This document shows positions 18,642-28,648 of a DNA stretch of 64,000 nucleotides, piece after piece; position 1 is the stretch's first letter; every line of letters starts with the position of its first letter. The position numbers and the translations under genes were made by a program. The notes beneath the pieces are model-generated. The model was not told the DNA's origin. It ran no database searches and saw only the letters and a program-made list of their open reading frames with translations. Source of the DNA: Gammaproteobacteria bacterium (GTDB lineage Bacteria > Pseudomonadota > Gammaproteobacteria > Pseudomonadales > Azotimanducaceae); the NCBI GenBank assembly GCA_009841615.1, contig VXLL01000030.1:1-64000 (forward strand), read 5' to 3'.

Positions 18642-19235
18642 ATGAAATTCACCATTGTCATTGTCTCATTGTTATTCAGTATCTTTGTATTTGCCGACGA
18701 AGATAAAGAATACGGGAAGTGCCAAGTGTCAGACACCGAACCAGATGAAGTAAGCAAAGCGTATTCAGTCTCGCTCATATGTGGTGATTTTGGCTGGAGA
18801 GTCCGCCAATTACACATTGTGTTTTTAAAAATAGACCACCGCCCCTTCCTTGATGAAACAACCCAAGGGTATAACTTCGCGCTAAAAATTTCAGGTGGGT
18901 ATTATGGTGAGAGTGAAGAAATACCAGTAAAGTATCAATTCCGTTCAGAAAACGGTAAAAGCAGTGAGGTGAAAACTGAGGATTTTGAGGTTGATAAAAA
19001 AGATCTCGATCAACGTTTTGAGATTGACAAAATTGACGAACTGTTAGAATTAGTAGAGACCTACGACACCCTTAATGTCTATGACCTTCCCGGTCTTATG
19101 GAACCACAGGACGTTGAAATTTCACTCGAAGGAGCCGATGAAGCCGTGGCGGATTTCAGGGCGCGTGTAAAGAAATTGACGGACACTGAAACCGAAGAAA
19201 CCGCAACAACCGACCACGAAGAAGAAGAACCATGA
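18642..19235 (+). CDS. Secreted acidic hypothetical protein, paralogue 1
   Basis: A 197-aa protein with signal peptide MKFTIVIVSLLFSIFVFADE and a mature acidic domain, ending in a Glu/Thr-rich tail (about residues 178-197). It shares its layout with the next gene: signal peptide, an early YG-x-CxV cysteine, a second Cys after an SxxLxC strand (SVSLICGD), a central (V)xYQFxS strand, a TEDFxV strand and an acidic C-terminus. It therefore looks like one copy of a tandem duplication. The family is unknown to me. Its TGA stop overlaps the next ATG by four bases, implying translational coupling. Confidence 0.7.
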   Translation: MKFTIVIVSLLFSIFVFADEDKEYGKCQVSDTEPDEVSKAYSVSLICGDFGWRVRQLHIVFLKIDHRPFLDETTQGYNFALKISGGYYGESEEIPVKYQFRSENGKSSEVKTEDFEVDKKDLDQRFEIDKIDELLELVETYDTLNVYDLPGLMEPQDVEISLEGADEAVADFRARVKKLTDTETEETATTDHEEEEP

Positions 19236-19867
19236 AAGCCACCCTCACCGCCATTTTACTATTGTTCAGCGTCTTCGTTTGCGCTGTTGCTGAGGACGAA
19301 ATATACGGAGACGACAATCAATGTAGAGTATGGGAAGTAGCGCCCACTGAGGAAACAACCAAAAATCATTCCGTAATCTTAGATTGTGAAAATTCTGAAA
19401 TCCTTTTCAAACTGGCATTTTTACAAGAGACAAACAAGGACACGGGCGAGATGCAACAGCAGAAGTGCGTATTTATGTTAAAAATTGAGGACGTTGATTA
19501 CAAACATAAGGAACAAGTCTCAGTCCAATATCAATTTACCTCTAAAGATATGCCTAATGGGAAGCTGAGAACGGAAGATTTTGATGTTATTAAGCTTAAC
19601 GACGCTGTTTCCGTATTACAACAAGAGATCACACTAGAAAAATTAGATACCTTAAGTGGTTTAGTAGGACGTCACGATGAGTTTCGGGTCTTTGATGTTA
19701 TGGGCTCCGTGGATGCGGCCATAAATCTAGAGTTCATCTTCTTCGCTATTGAGGATTTTATAGGCCGTATTAACAAGGTACTTGGTACAGACCAGACCGA
19801 CGAAGCCGAGGAAGACATCATTGACGCGACCTCCGACGACGAATCGAGTGGCGCGGACCCGTACTAA
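19232..19867 (+). CDS. Secreted acidic hypothetical protein, paralogue 2
   Basis: A 211-aa exported protein (signal MKATLTAILLLFSVFVCAVA) related to the gene before it: NQCRVW and HSVILDCEN carry the two conserved cysteines, VSVQYQFTSKD and LRTEDFDVIK match the central strands, and the tail is Asp/Glu-rich. The two proteins are clearly diverged, so the duplication is old. The gene begins inside the previous stop (ATGA). Function is unknown; periplasmic or secreted location is inferred. Confidence 0.7.
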   Translation: MKATLTAILLLFSVFVCAVAEDEIYGDDNQCRVWEVAPTEETTKNHSVILDCENSEILFKLAFLQETNKDTGEMQQQKCVFMLKIEDVDYKHKEQVSVQYQFTSKDMPNGKLRTEDFDVIKLNDAVSVLQQEITLEKLDTLSGLVGRHDEFRVFDVMGSVDAAINLEFIFFAIEDFIGRINKVLGTDQTDEAEEDIIDATSDDESSGADPY

Positions 19868-19889
19868 CAGAGTTCCACTACACTTTCGG

Positions 19890-20078
19890 ATGGAAGACCA
19901 TCGCTCGTTTAACCGTCCTCAGCCGAAAAGTGACACTTCAACAAAAGAGCAGTGGTATGACACCGATGCCTGGAATCTTGCTAGATTTATGGGTGCTACA
20001 TCGAGAAAAAATGAGTTAACCCTGATGGTAACGATCTTCATGCGTCTTTTCAACCGAATCAATTTGTCGAAGTATTAG
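19890..20078 (+). CDS. Possible small gene, 62 aa, perhaps frameshifted
   Basis: A short frame beginning MEDHRSFNRPQPKSDTSTKE, 22 bp after the paralogue pair. The first 45 residues look protein-like (EQWYDTDAWNLARFMGATSR). Beyond about 20023 a neighbouring frame reads more convincingly (NPDGNDLHASFQPNQFVEVL), as if a base had been gained or lost. There is no clear ribosome site. It may be a small pseudogene; it overlaps the 3' end of the amber-interrupted gene on the other strand. Confidence 0.3.
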   Translation: MEDHRSFNRPQPKSDTSTKEQWYDTDAWNLARFMGATSRKNELTLMVTIFMRLFNRINLSKY

Positions 20079-20656
20079 AGGCGGCTTGTAAGGCTTTGTT
20101 TCTCCCAGCTCACTTCCTGCGACACCCAAAGTATTTTCCCACGAATTTTTTGGAGTTCTTCCACCGTCTTATCGTACGCTTCCGCACTGAAGACTCTCGT
20201 ATAAGCACTAAGCTCAGGATCGTCACTGCCCGTATCGTCTAGCGGTTTAGCTACTGAATACTAGTCTTCTGTTTCGTTTACATAACCTAACACATTGAGA
20301 ACTGCAGATACACCAACGGAAACTAGAGCTACCCAAAAAAGGGCCATTTGCCAATTACTAAACATGACTTTAAGTGCAACACCCTGCCGTAGTTGATCAT
20401 ACACCATGGGAGATTCAACATATCGCTTTCCTTGATACTCTGCTATCTCCCTCACGTTCTCTCTTTGTTCTTGTATTTCCTCAACAATTTGTTCGTCGGT
20501 TAAATTGTGCTCTAAAACGTCTTCAAAAAACAAGAACCCTCTACCTAAACAGAAGATGAACCACACAACGCATAGCCCAAGAAATGTCCAAACACTAGTT
20601 TTGATTGTTTCCCAAAGAAATTCGTCGAATTTGCTCTGTAAGTTGTCGAAGTTCAC
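20075..20656 (-). pseudogene. Two-helix membrane protein gene with in-frame amber codon
   Basis: The first part (20656-20261, 131 aa) has hydrophobic helices at about residues 20-45 (TSVWTFLGLCVVWFIFCLGR) and 104-125 (MALFWVALVSVGVSAVLNVL), with a helical linker of predicted coiled coil (EEIQEQRENVREIAEYQ) between them. It ends at a TAG (20263-20261). The same frame then continues for 61 sense codons to a TAA at 20077-20075, reading DDTGSDDPELSAYTRVFSAE and AYDKTVEELQKIRGKILWV. That is a charged, helical, protein-like sequence, unlike random DNA. The gene was therefore probably about 193 aa and now carries a nonsense codon, unless TAG is read through. TAG ends other genes here, such as the prolyl oligopeptidase. 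No family was recognised. Confidence 0.6.
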
Positions 20657-20796
20657 TCACTACTCCAAATTGAGCGATTTTACAAGGTAGGCTACATCAT
20701 GTGAGATACTTTTCGGCTCTATTCGGGCTTTTGTGAAGGTTAAATTTTTAGCAGACTTTCCAAAACAGTGAAATTAACCGATTTAGACACTAGTTC

Positions 20797-20834
20797 CCAA
20801 AAAAAGACCCCGAGGGGGAATCGAGGTCTTTGAT
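20797..20834 (-). terminator. Rho-independent terminator of the 2099-aa giant protein gene
   Basis: Read on the minus strand, AAAGACCTCGA pairs with TCGGGGTCTTT (11 pairs, one G-T) around a TTCCCCC loop and is followed by a T run. It lies about 70 bp beyond the stop of the giant gene. Confidence 0.85.
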
Positions 20835-20901
20835 ATTTAAGAGGTAGAAACAACACTTGTCTGCGCTATAGCATGCACAGTCCCCCAAGTGTGGCAAGGT
20901 A

Positions 20902-23900
20902 TTAGAACTTCAAAATCGCATTCACGCCTAAATGCTTGTTGTCCTTCTTAAAGAGCTCGTCCACTTTTCCTAGGACGAAGTTCACGTTAAACAAGGACTT
21001 GTCCAGGACCAGTGGTTTGAACTCCGCTCCGAACAGAATGGTCTGCAGATCTAGCGCGTTATCGCTGAATTCAATATAAGGCTTGAACATGTGCTGGTCA
21101 TGGTTGATCAGGAAACCATACGAAAGGTTCGTGTTAAAGGTCATTCCTTGATTCAAGTTTAGATCACCACTGAAGGGTAGTTGACCGACGGTTGCAGACT
21201 CACGCCACAGCGTAGCATCTGTTCGTGCGGTTTGACCCCAACTTGGAGTGAATGAGAGGGAGAGGCCTTCTTCACCTGGTGTCGGGTTAAACACAGCGAG
21301 TAACGACAAACCGGATTCTTTGTAGTCATTCTCGGAATACGTAGCCATTGTGTGACCGCGAAGATCAAGTGAGAACATCTTCGAGTTGACGCGTAAACCA
21401 CCGATGAATTCAACACCCGATCCAGTCGCACCGTCGCCACCGTCGCGGCGATAAGCAAGTTCACCAAATGGGCTGACTGAACCACCCCAGTCAAGTGGGA
21501 TCAAGTACGATCCGGCAACTCCAACACGCACTCGATTGATGGTCGTATCGAGACTGCCCGCTTCGCCGTCGCCATCGTCAGTTGCAAGGTTCGCCACAGA
21601 CACATCACCTTTAACCGCTAGATCAAGGCTGTCCATTTGAAGCACTTGGCTCTTGAACGCTAGGTGTCCAAGACGCACGTTCAAGTCACTAGAGTCTACG
21701 AGATAGTCGCCATTCCAAACGCTAGCTTCGCCAGAACCGATACCGAGCGTACCCCAAACTAACGTTCGCGGCGTAACTTGGTAGCTCGCGTACGGCAAGA
21801 CGGTCGTTGTGTCGGTCTGTAGCTGTCGGACTGCAGTGCCCCAAGAGTAGTCGCTCTCGGCAGTGCTTTCGGACATTGAAATACCAAACATCAACACGTC
21901 TGACGGTCTGATGTCCAGACCGATGTAGGTCGAATTTGATGAAGTTTCATACATGGAACTACTCGAATCCTGTTGATCAGTAGTACCCCAAATAGACAGT
22001 GCGTATCTTGAGTTGCCACCGGTCAAGGATGTAGAGAAGTTCTGTGGAATCAAATCGCGTAGTCTCATCGAAGTGAAATTGCGTGGCGAGATGACGTCTG
22101 AGAATACGTCTCTTGAACGATTAGTCGTTGGAGCTTTCGCAGTAGTCGACGTATCAAACACTGGTCCAACTGTCGGTGCTGGTGCAGGAGCTTGCGTTTG
22201 CGTCTCCGCTACGGCACGCTCGTCTTCATTGGACTTCCCGCCGATCACTCGACTGAACAAGTGGCGCTCATAGTCCTGGTTTTCAACACGCGAACCGATC
22301 GCATTAGCTATGCTGGAAATCCAGTGGCGTCCTATACTCGATAGTGCTTCGGTACCAACTCGTTTGATCTCGCTATTACTCACAATCGTCTTGAATGATT
22401 GTGACGCGGAACGACCAGCGGTATCTGTTGCAGTAACAGTTACAACAGTTGTCCCATGAGCGGATGGTACCAAGGATAAGCTTGCACCATTCACACTCGT
22501 AACCGCGGCGTTGCCAACAAAGTTGAACGTGTAGTCGAGCATATCGCCGTCGTCGTCAACAAAGTATTCATCGACGCTCAATACAACCGGTTCACCACCG
22601 ATTTGCAGGGACACGTCTGCGATCTGTGATACAACCTGTGGACCAGTTTCGACATAGACTTTGAAGACATCCATGACATCTAAGCCAGCTGGATCAGTCG
22701 CAATCACGCGAACGGTTGCATTTCCAGCTATGACACCCTCTATCGTAATGTCCATTTCGTTCAGGTTTGCGGTTACTACACTTGGATCATCAGATTCGAC
22801 GACGAAAGCAAGCTCATCTCCATCAGGATCACTGAAGTTACCCGAAATCGACACCAGACTGGGAGTCCCCACTGTAACCGTCATATCGCCGAGGGATGTA
22901 ACCAAGTTAGGTGCGGAATTCTCGGGAGGTGGATCGGTTACAGTTACAGTAAACGTATCTGATACAGATTGATCTATGTTGTCAAATGCTGTCACGGTTA
23001 CATCGGTCGTACCGACTTTGTTCCCCCAAATACGCAGCGTATTACTGCTGGATCGATATATGACATCCGCGATATCATCGTCTTCATTGTCGATTTCGAT
23101 CGTCAGTTCGCCTTCGTCTTCGAATATGTCATCAAGTTCCACATCTTCTCTTTCGTCGACTTCGACGGTTACATCGTCAATTTCGGCGAGTAGTTTCGGT
23201 GGATCATTACGCGCACCGACATCAATGGTAAACGATACTTCCGCAGAGTTTCCAGCAGTGTCGGTAGCCTTCAGGGTCGCTTTAGTTACCCCAGTGGAGT
23301 GTAGATGTATATTGATCCAAGGATTGTCATCGTCATCGTAATCAATCGCGGCAGTTGCAATATCTGCATCGTCGGTCTTGATGTCGAGATCGAATGTATC
23401 TCCCTCATCGGTAAATGCGCCAGATGCATCAATAGGATCGACCGTAAGACCAATTCTTGTCGTTACGTCAGCAATCGCATCCGGATGTGGGATTGGCGGA
23501 TCGTTCCGAACGACTTCGACAGCGAAAGTATCGGACACTGACTGATTGTTTTGGTCAGTTGCGGTAACTTCGACATTCGTTTCACCCGCTTCGTCACCGT
23601 AGATGCGCAAGAAGTGGTCTTGTCTTATCACTGCAGTGACTATATCAGCATCATCGACACTAAATCCGTAAGTCAATTCTTCGTCGTAACCGGCATCGCC
23701 ATCGTTGAAGTGATCATTCAGATCGATGTCATCGCTACGTCCGTCAAACTGAACTTCGATATCTGGTAAGCCATCTCCGACCACTGTCGGTGGATTGTTT
23801 TGTTCCGCGGTGGCGCGGAAACGCTTAAATACCGTGGTTCCGTCAGAGTCGGTTGCAGTTACTGTTATCCTTGCTGGCGAAGAACCGACTGACTCACCGG

Positions 23901-26900
23901 TGATACAAATGTCATCGTTGTTCTGGACTGCGACGCTTACTTCACCAGGTCGTGTAGACGAAGCAGAGAATGACAACGCGGGAGTGTCATCGTCGGCATC
24001 AGGATCGACAAAATGTTCACTGCCCTTGATGATGCATTCGGTGACTCCAACCAGTATGCGTTGATCAGGTATCACTTCTGCAGTAGCCATCGGTGGTTCG
24101 TTCACGTCGGTCAAAGTAATCGTAATGTTTAGAGCGACTGCAGAACCGTAGCTGTCAGAAGCAGTTAGAACGAGTTTGAAGACATTGTCATCGCTCTCGT
24201 AGTCTAACCCCTTCTTCTTGACCTTGATCTGTCCACCGTCGGCCGTGGTAACCACTCGGAAATAATCCTTGCCACCACTCAAGTCGTAACTGATGTCGTC
24301 CCCGTCAGGATCGGTCGCTTCAAGAGGCGTCCCCACATTTGTCCCAACGGCGGCATTCTCTGCCAACTCATATGAAACTGCTGACACACCACCACTAAAG
24401 CTGGGCGAGTTGTTCGAGTTCCTCACATAAGCGAAAAACGTTTGATACGCCGTCGCACCTGAAGAATCGGTTGCAGTAACTTCAATCTCTACTTCTTGAG
24501 TACCGCTCACATCATCCTCGGTAGGCGTAACAGTTACGATACCATTGGACTCTTCGACGGTTACCGCAGTAGACGATCCCACAATTTCTGCGTCAAAGTC
24601 TACGATATCAGAAGCACCGTCGCCGTCGACCGTGAGATCGTTGAGATCTATTTCTTGGGCATAATCACCAACCAGGAAGTACATGTTGGCGATGGTCTTA
24701 ATCACCGGTGCTTCTTCGACGTTTTCAATTCTGACGACGAATTTGATCTTGTGGGACTTCCCAGCCAAATCCGTAGCACACAAATTGATTTCATATCCGC
24801 CCGGATTTGATTCATAGTCAGTGTTGACCCGAGGTACGTTAGAACCGAAGATTCCATGTTCCGTACCGCGAACGGTGAGTTCATATTCGTGGCTAATGTT
24901 GGATATCGTGTCGCTCGCTCGTTTTTCAGTGATGACACCGCCACGCGCGGCGTTGTAGACTTCTGTGTCCTCATCGCCTTTACAGGGCGTACAGTTGTTA
25001 CGTTGGCTCCAGCACAAACGATCGCCCGTTGGACTCGGATCGTCGGCCGTAAAAGTTAGATTAATGTCATCGCCCTCGTCGACCGAGTATGCACTCGAAG
25101 TGTAGTAGGTATTACCACCGGTGACTTTTGCGACCGTACGAATGATTGGAGCGGCGTTTGAACCGTAAACCAAGTCAATTCGAACTCTCACTGGATCGTC
25201 AGATGCCGATGCGCTGTTTCCACGCTGGTAAGCGGTCACGTCAGCCCAAACGGTAATCACACCGTGGTAGCCTAGGAGATGAAACTGATCGCTACTGGAA
25301 TCAGTGGACGGTAACTCCATTTGTACACTGAGCTGTCCTCGTTTACACGAATTAGCTCCGCTCAAACTGAAGTCAGCTACTGTGGCAACATCAATTGAGT
25401 TGTTGTTAATCATGATATCAGCAGTTTGGTCTGTACCGTCTACCGTAAAGCCTGTATCGTCGATCTCGTAACAGAGTTGACCACCCGCTGAGGTACTGAA
25501 ACTGTCGCTAACATCGGTCCTCTTAGTGCCACCGCCATTTGCTGATGCGAGTGGTACCAACCAAACTTCGTCATTAGAGCCGGCCGTTCTGAGGGGAGTA
25601 TCAGCGACGCCACCTTTAATGACGTCAACATAAACAGTCATCTTGTCGCTCTGATCGGTTGGGTCGGTAACGGTTACGACCAGTTCAAATTCATGTCCAG
25701 CCGATAGCCTATCCAGATCATCGTCGTCAACATCGTCTGGTACGGAGATATCACCCGTCTCGTCGTCTATCTCTAAGTATGTAGTCCCTCGATAGTCTCC
25801 TCCGGTCATGGAGAATTCCAAATTATCGGCATCGTCTTCATCAATGTCTTCGTCGACAAACTGATTCGTGATATCGATCTCGAAATCCGTTCCGACGTTC
25901 TCGATATCCCAATCTATGGAAACTGAAGTTACGGTGAATACGGAGGCAGCATTTTCTCTAATCGTAACTTTCGCGGTAGCGTTGAGGATAGCACCGTCGC
26001 TGGCGGTAACTTCGATACTGAGATTAGCTTCACCTTCACCCACACCTTTGATGATGATAAGATCATCTGCTATTCCCGTACCAGCAAGAATGTGCTCAGC
26101 AGTGAAGACAGCATCATTCCCAGAATCTATATCGACCGTATAGGTCGTGTCCGCAGGTCTTAATGTAGAGGGCACGATCCATCGATTCAGCATGTACTGT
26201 CTCGTATGCCCTGCCGTAAGTGGTTCCAGCGAATCCTCTAAGTCATTTACCGGGGCAGTTGTATCGTAAAGTGTTTTTGTCGTAGTTAACATCGGGTCTG
26301 ATGTTGAGTCGAAATCTACCCAATCACTTACCTGAACGTCGTACTGATTACCGGTGGGATTTTTCTTGTAGGAACGGACGCTGATGTTGTACTGCGTCGC
26401 GGGGTTAAGCCGTTTAATGGTGTAATTGTGAGATCGGGTCGCAGCAAAGAGTCCATCAAACACCTCGTCCGAAAAGAACTCTGCGGTATCACCAACTGGG
26501 ATCCATCGAACTTGGTAAGCCAGTGGGTCACTAAATTCAGCATCGCTATCAGCCAAGCCATCCCAATTGACGTATATGTTTTCTGGAGACTCTGCTCCTG
26601 CCATTATGTTTGTGGGTGGGTTTAACTTTCCTGGATGAACAATGACCGTGATCTTCAGTTCGCCCAGATTGACACTTTCGATTGACAATGCTCTAACGGT
26701 GTACTTAATGGGTGCTATCAACCATGCAGCACTTGTACTAACCCAAGTTAGAGAAGCTTCATTTAGCGCAATGGTTCGATTGGGAAAAGTACCCTCAACC
26801 GCAAGTGTAACGGAGTCAGGATCGCTCGTCGGTCCAAGATTCAAATCACCTGTTTGTGGTAGTTGAATGTTAGAGCTCGGTTGTCCAACTTCATGTCCCT

Positions 26901-27201
26901 CGTAGATGCGCAGCTGAACAGTACTCGATTGCGCACAGCCGGAGGCAACGAATTCCAAGAGAGTATCAGTGGTATTACCATCCCCCACATAGAACTCAAT
27001 ATCCTTCCGAGGACTATCTTCATCCTGAGCGTCGAAATCGGAGTCATCGTCAGTATCCCAACCACAATTTTCGGTAATTGTTGTTTGGGCATTTATCGGC
27101 ACCGCGGCGAACGCGGCATAGCATGCTAGCGCGATCACCGGTATGAACTTTACCAGGCCGCTTAGCTTAAAGCGTAGATCATTAGATTGTGGAATATCCA
27201 T
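20902..27201 (-). CDS. Giant exported FN3/cadherin-like protein with C-terminal beta barrel
   Basis: A 2099-aa protein. I start it at ATG 27201, where AGGAGAG precedes MDIPQSNDLRFKLSG and a signal peptide (FIPVIALACYAAFAAVPINA) follows; the frame opens ten codons earlier. An FN3 domain lies at about residues 190-300 (NPATQYNISVRSYKK). A long array of cadherin-like/dystroglycan-type repeats follows to about residue 1620 (VSYELAENAAVGTNVG, LEATDPDGDDISYD and many SDTFxVxV endings). A linker with a Gln/Ala/Pro-rich segment (ETQTQAPAPAPTVG) leads to an autotransporter-like barrel from about residue 1725 (YALSIWGTTDQQ) to the final NAILKF, a typical outer-membrane insertion signal. It should present a long calcium-binding stalk at the surface, probably for adhesion. 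The 2241-aa gene at 38.5-45.2 kb is a paralogue. Confidence 0.85.
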   Translation of the reverse strand: MDIPQSNDLRFKLSGLVKFIPVIALACYAAFAAVPINAQTTITENCGWDTDDDSDFDAQDEDSPRKDIEFYVGDGNTTDTLLEFVASGCAQSSTVQLRIYEGHEVGQPSSNIQLPQTGDLNLGPTSDPDSVTLAVEGTFPNRTIALNEASLTWVSTSAAWLIAPIKYTVRALSIESVNLGELKITVIVHPGKLNPPTNIMAGAESPENIYVNWDGLADSDAEFSDPLAYQVRWIPVGDTAEFFSDEVFDGLFAATRSHNYTIKRLNPATQYNISVRSYKKNPTGNQYDVQVSDWVDFDSTSDPMLTTTKTLYDTTAPVNDLEDSLEPLTAGHTRQYMLNRWIVPSTLRPADTTYTVDIDSGNDAVFTAEHILAGTGIADDLIIIKGVGEGEANLSIEVTASDGAILNATAKVTIRENAASVFTVTSVSIDWDIENVGTDFEIDITNQFVDEDIDEDDADNLEFSMTGGDYRGTTYLEIDDETGDISVPDDVDDDDLDRLSAGHEFELVVTVTDPTDQSDKMTVYVDVIKGGVADTPLRTAGSNDEVWLVPLASANGGGTKRTDVSDSFSTSAGGQLCYEIDDTGFTVDGTDQTADIMINNNSIDVATVADFSLSGANSCKRGQLSVQMELPSTDSSSDQFHLLGYHGVITVWADVTAYQRGNSASASDDPVRVRIDLVYGSNAAPIIRTVAKVTGGNTYYTSSAYSVDEGDDINLTFTADDPSPTGDRLCWSQRNNCTPCKGDEDTEVYNAARGGVITEKRASDTISNISHEYELTVRGTEHGIFGSNVPRVNTDYESNPGGYEINLCATDLAGKSHKIKFVVRIENVEEAPVIKTIANMYFLVGDYAQEIDLNDLTVDGDGASDIVDFDAEIVGSSTAVTVEESNGIVTVTPTEDDVSGTQEVEIEVTATDSSGATAYQTFFAYVRNSNNSPSFSGGVSAVSYELAENAAVGTNVGTPLEATDPDGDDISYDLSGGKDYFRVVTTADGGQIKVKKKGLDYESDDNVFKLVLTASDSYGSAVALNITITLTDVNEPPMATAEVIPDQRILVGVTECIIKGSEHFVDPDADDDTPALSFSASSTRPGEVSVAVQNNDDICITGESVGSSPARITVTATDSDGTTVFKRFRATAEQNNPPTVVGDGLPDIEVQFDGRSDDIDLNDHFNDGDAGYDEELTYGFSVDDADIVTAVIRQDHFLRIYGDEAGETNVEVTATDQNNQSVSDTFAVEVVRNDPPIPHPDAIADVTTRIGLTVDPIDASGAFTDEGDTFDLDIKTDDADIATAAIDYDDDDNPWINIHLHSTGVTKATLKATDTAGNSAEVSFTIDVGARNDPPKLLAEIDDVTVEVDEREDVELDDIFEDEGELTIEIDNEDDDIADVIYRSSSNTLRIWGNKVGTTDVTVTAFDNIDQSVSDTFTVTVTDPPPENSAPNLVTSLGDMTVTVGTPSLVSISGNFSDPDGDELAFVVESDDPSVVTANLNEMDITIEGVIAGNATVRVIATDPAGLDVMDVFKVYVETGPQVVSQIADVSLQIGGEPVVLSVDEYFVDDDGDMLDYTFNFVGNAAVTSVNGASLSLVPSAHGTTVVTVTATDTAGRSASQSFKTIVSNSEIKRVGTEALSSIGRHWISSIANAIGSRVENQDYERHLFSRVIGGKSNEDERAVAETQTQAPAPAPTVGPVFDTSTTAKAPTTNRSRDVFSDVISPRNFTSMRLRDLIPQNFSTSLTGGNSRYALSIWGTTDQQDSSSSMYETSSNSTYIGLDIRPSDVLMFGISMSESTAESDYSWGTAVRQLQTDTTTVLPYASYQVTPRTLVWGTLGIGSGEASVWNGDYLVDSSDLNVRLGHLAFKSQVLQMDSLDLAVKGDVSVANLATDDGDGEAGSLDTTINRVRVGVAGSYLIPLDWGGSVSPFGELAYRRDGGDGATGSGVEFIGGLRVNSKMFSLDLRGHTMATYSENDYKESGLSLLAVFNPTPGEEGLSLSFTPSWGQTARTDATLWRESATVGQLPFSGDLNLNQGMTFNTNLSYGFLINHDQHMFKPYIEFSDNALDLQTILFGAEFKPLVLDKSLFNVNFVLGKVDELFKKDNKHLGVNAILKF

Positions 27202-28068
27202 GGAATCTCTCCTATGCCAATCCATTGGCAAAAGTAGCTACGTGGGGTACGTAAGGAACACATTTGGGAATGTGTATTTGGACAACTGCAAACTGTGCTA
27301 AGTTGCATCCCTGTCCGATAGAAGTCATCCCCGCCTCCCTGCGTGGAATTTTGTTTCATAATCGAGCCGGGTCTTTACTCCTTTGACCTCGGCGGTTCCC
27401 TGTGCTTCTTGTTAGCACTATTCAGTGGATCATGTAATTAACTTACATTTTACGCAGATATGGTGCCTAACACAAAGCGTTCCCGCGTTTGTGTAGACAA
27501 TTCTGCTCCACTGTCAATTTGTGTAAGTATAAGGCAAATTAGTCGATTTTTGCAATATTTTGAAAAAATCTTCGAAAATATTTCAATCCATCTGTTGTTG
27601 GCGGCGGCGGAAAGAGAGTCCCTCCGTTTGCGAATGAGTACGCATAAGCTCCCGTCTTCCTGTGTGTTTGAGATGTAGTTGGAATTTTGATAACCGGACT
27701 GAGCCCAAACAATATTCAAACTCTTTGAAGCTAACACGCGAGAACTCAACATCACAGTTCTCGGGAGATGCCAAACTTGATACAACTTTCAAATTTACCG
27801 TGAAAAGCAAGAACATTGTTGTGTCGAACATTGAAGAAGCTAGGAGATCAGTTAGACAAGGATCAATTCGATGAAGTTATATTTACTCCGTTTCACGTTG
27901 ATGTAATTTCACATTAGATGTGTTGTTCATACAGACTTTGACTTAGCTTGGATACTTCATTACTTGAGTATCCTACCTCGAGACACCCGAAGGACATAGA
28001 TTTAGGAAATTACGTAGTTTTTGAAGATCCAAGAATTGGGCATACCTTACCAATGATGATTTAGTGCA
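27202..28068. other. Long leader/promoter region of the giant gene and upstream spacer
   Basis: About 870 bp without a convincing gene. On the minus strand the leader can form TGCCAA-TGGA-TTGGCA just before the ribosome site, and further upstream (about 27366-27402) GCCG-A-GGTC pairs with GACC-CGGC around an AAAGGAGTAAA loop. An AT-rich stretch at about 27540-27590 (TTTGCAATATTTTGAAAAAA) may hold the promoter. Short frames seen here look spurious. Confidence 0.4.
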
Positions 28069-28431
28069 ATGGGAGCGTTGCAGTACCGTGAAGTTGCTTA
28101 CGAAATGCTCAAAGACATTAGATCGCACCTTGAGGAGGATGAGCTATATCCGTCCCCCGAACTTGTTGATAGAGCAAAGAAACTTGTCGACAAATTGTTT
28201 GAGTTATCAGAATTACAAGTCCACGTTGACAAAACGTCCCTGGGGGACATCTTGGTGACCGTATTCAATGTGGATCTTGATAATCTCATGATTTATTGTG
28301 ACTCGAAAGGTGAAGCAGATTGCCGAGTCACAATGAATTGGAAGACCAAAAAGAGAGTCTTCGATTCAATAGACTCTCTCCTTAATTCGACTTACCTATC
28401 CAGAGCTACTCGGTTGCTCTCATCCAAGTAA
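28069..28431 (+). CDS. Hypothetical protein, 120 aa
   Basis: A soluble, charged protein: MGALQYREVAYEMLKDIRSH, with helical N-terminal half (residues 1-45) and a beta-prone second half (DILVTVFNVDLDNLMIYCDS, CRVTMNWKTKKRVFDSID). No family recognised. No clear ribosome site precedes the ATG. It stands alone on the plus strand between two minus-strand blocks. The amino acid pattern supports a real gene. Confidence 0.55.
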   Translation: MGALQYREVAYEMLKDIRSHLEEDELYPSPELVDRAKKLVDKLFELSELQVHVDKTSLGDILVTVFNVDLDNLMIYCDSKGEADCRVTMNWKTKKRVFDSIDSLLNSTYLSRATRLLSSK

Positions 28432-28648
28432 GCACGCAGAGTGGCACAACCATAAGAACCTAGATCGAATCTTTGCGAGAATTTAGGTGGAAGTGTATCC
28501 GACTCAGAACGGGCTGGATGTGCGCGATTCAATTGAGTCCCATCGTTTCGATCTCTGTTCCTCTGTTTCAGTCACATGCTTGCCTTAAGTGGATAAATTA
28601 GCCCACGGAATCATCGGCGGTATCGTGGATGGTATTGGCTGGAGTTTA

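Noticed and set aside
20026..20240. Plus-strand frame continuing from the possible 62-aa gene
   Set aside because: Beyond about 20095 the opposite strand carries the better-supported amber-extended gene, so the plus frame is probably chance.
27360..27410. Possible riboswitch (c-di-GMP-like) in the leader of the 2099-aa gene
   Set aside because: A hairpin is present, but the conserved core bases of GEMM-I could not be matched.
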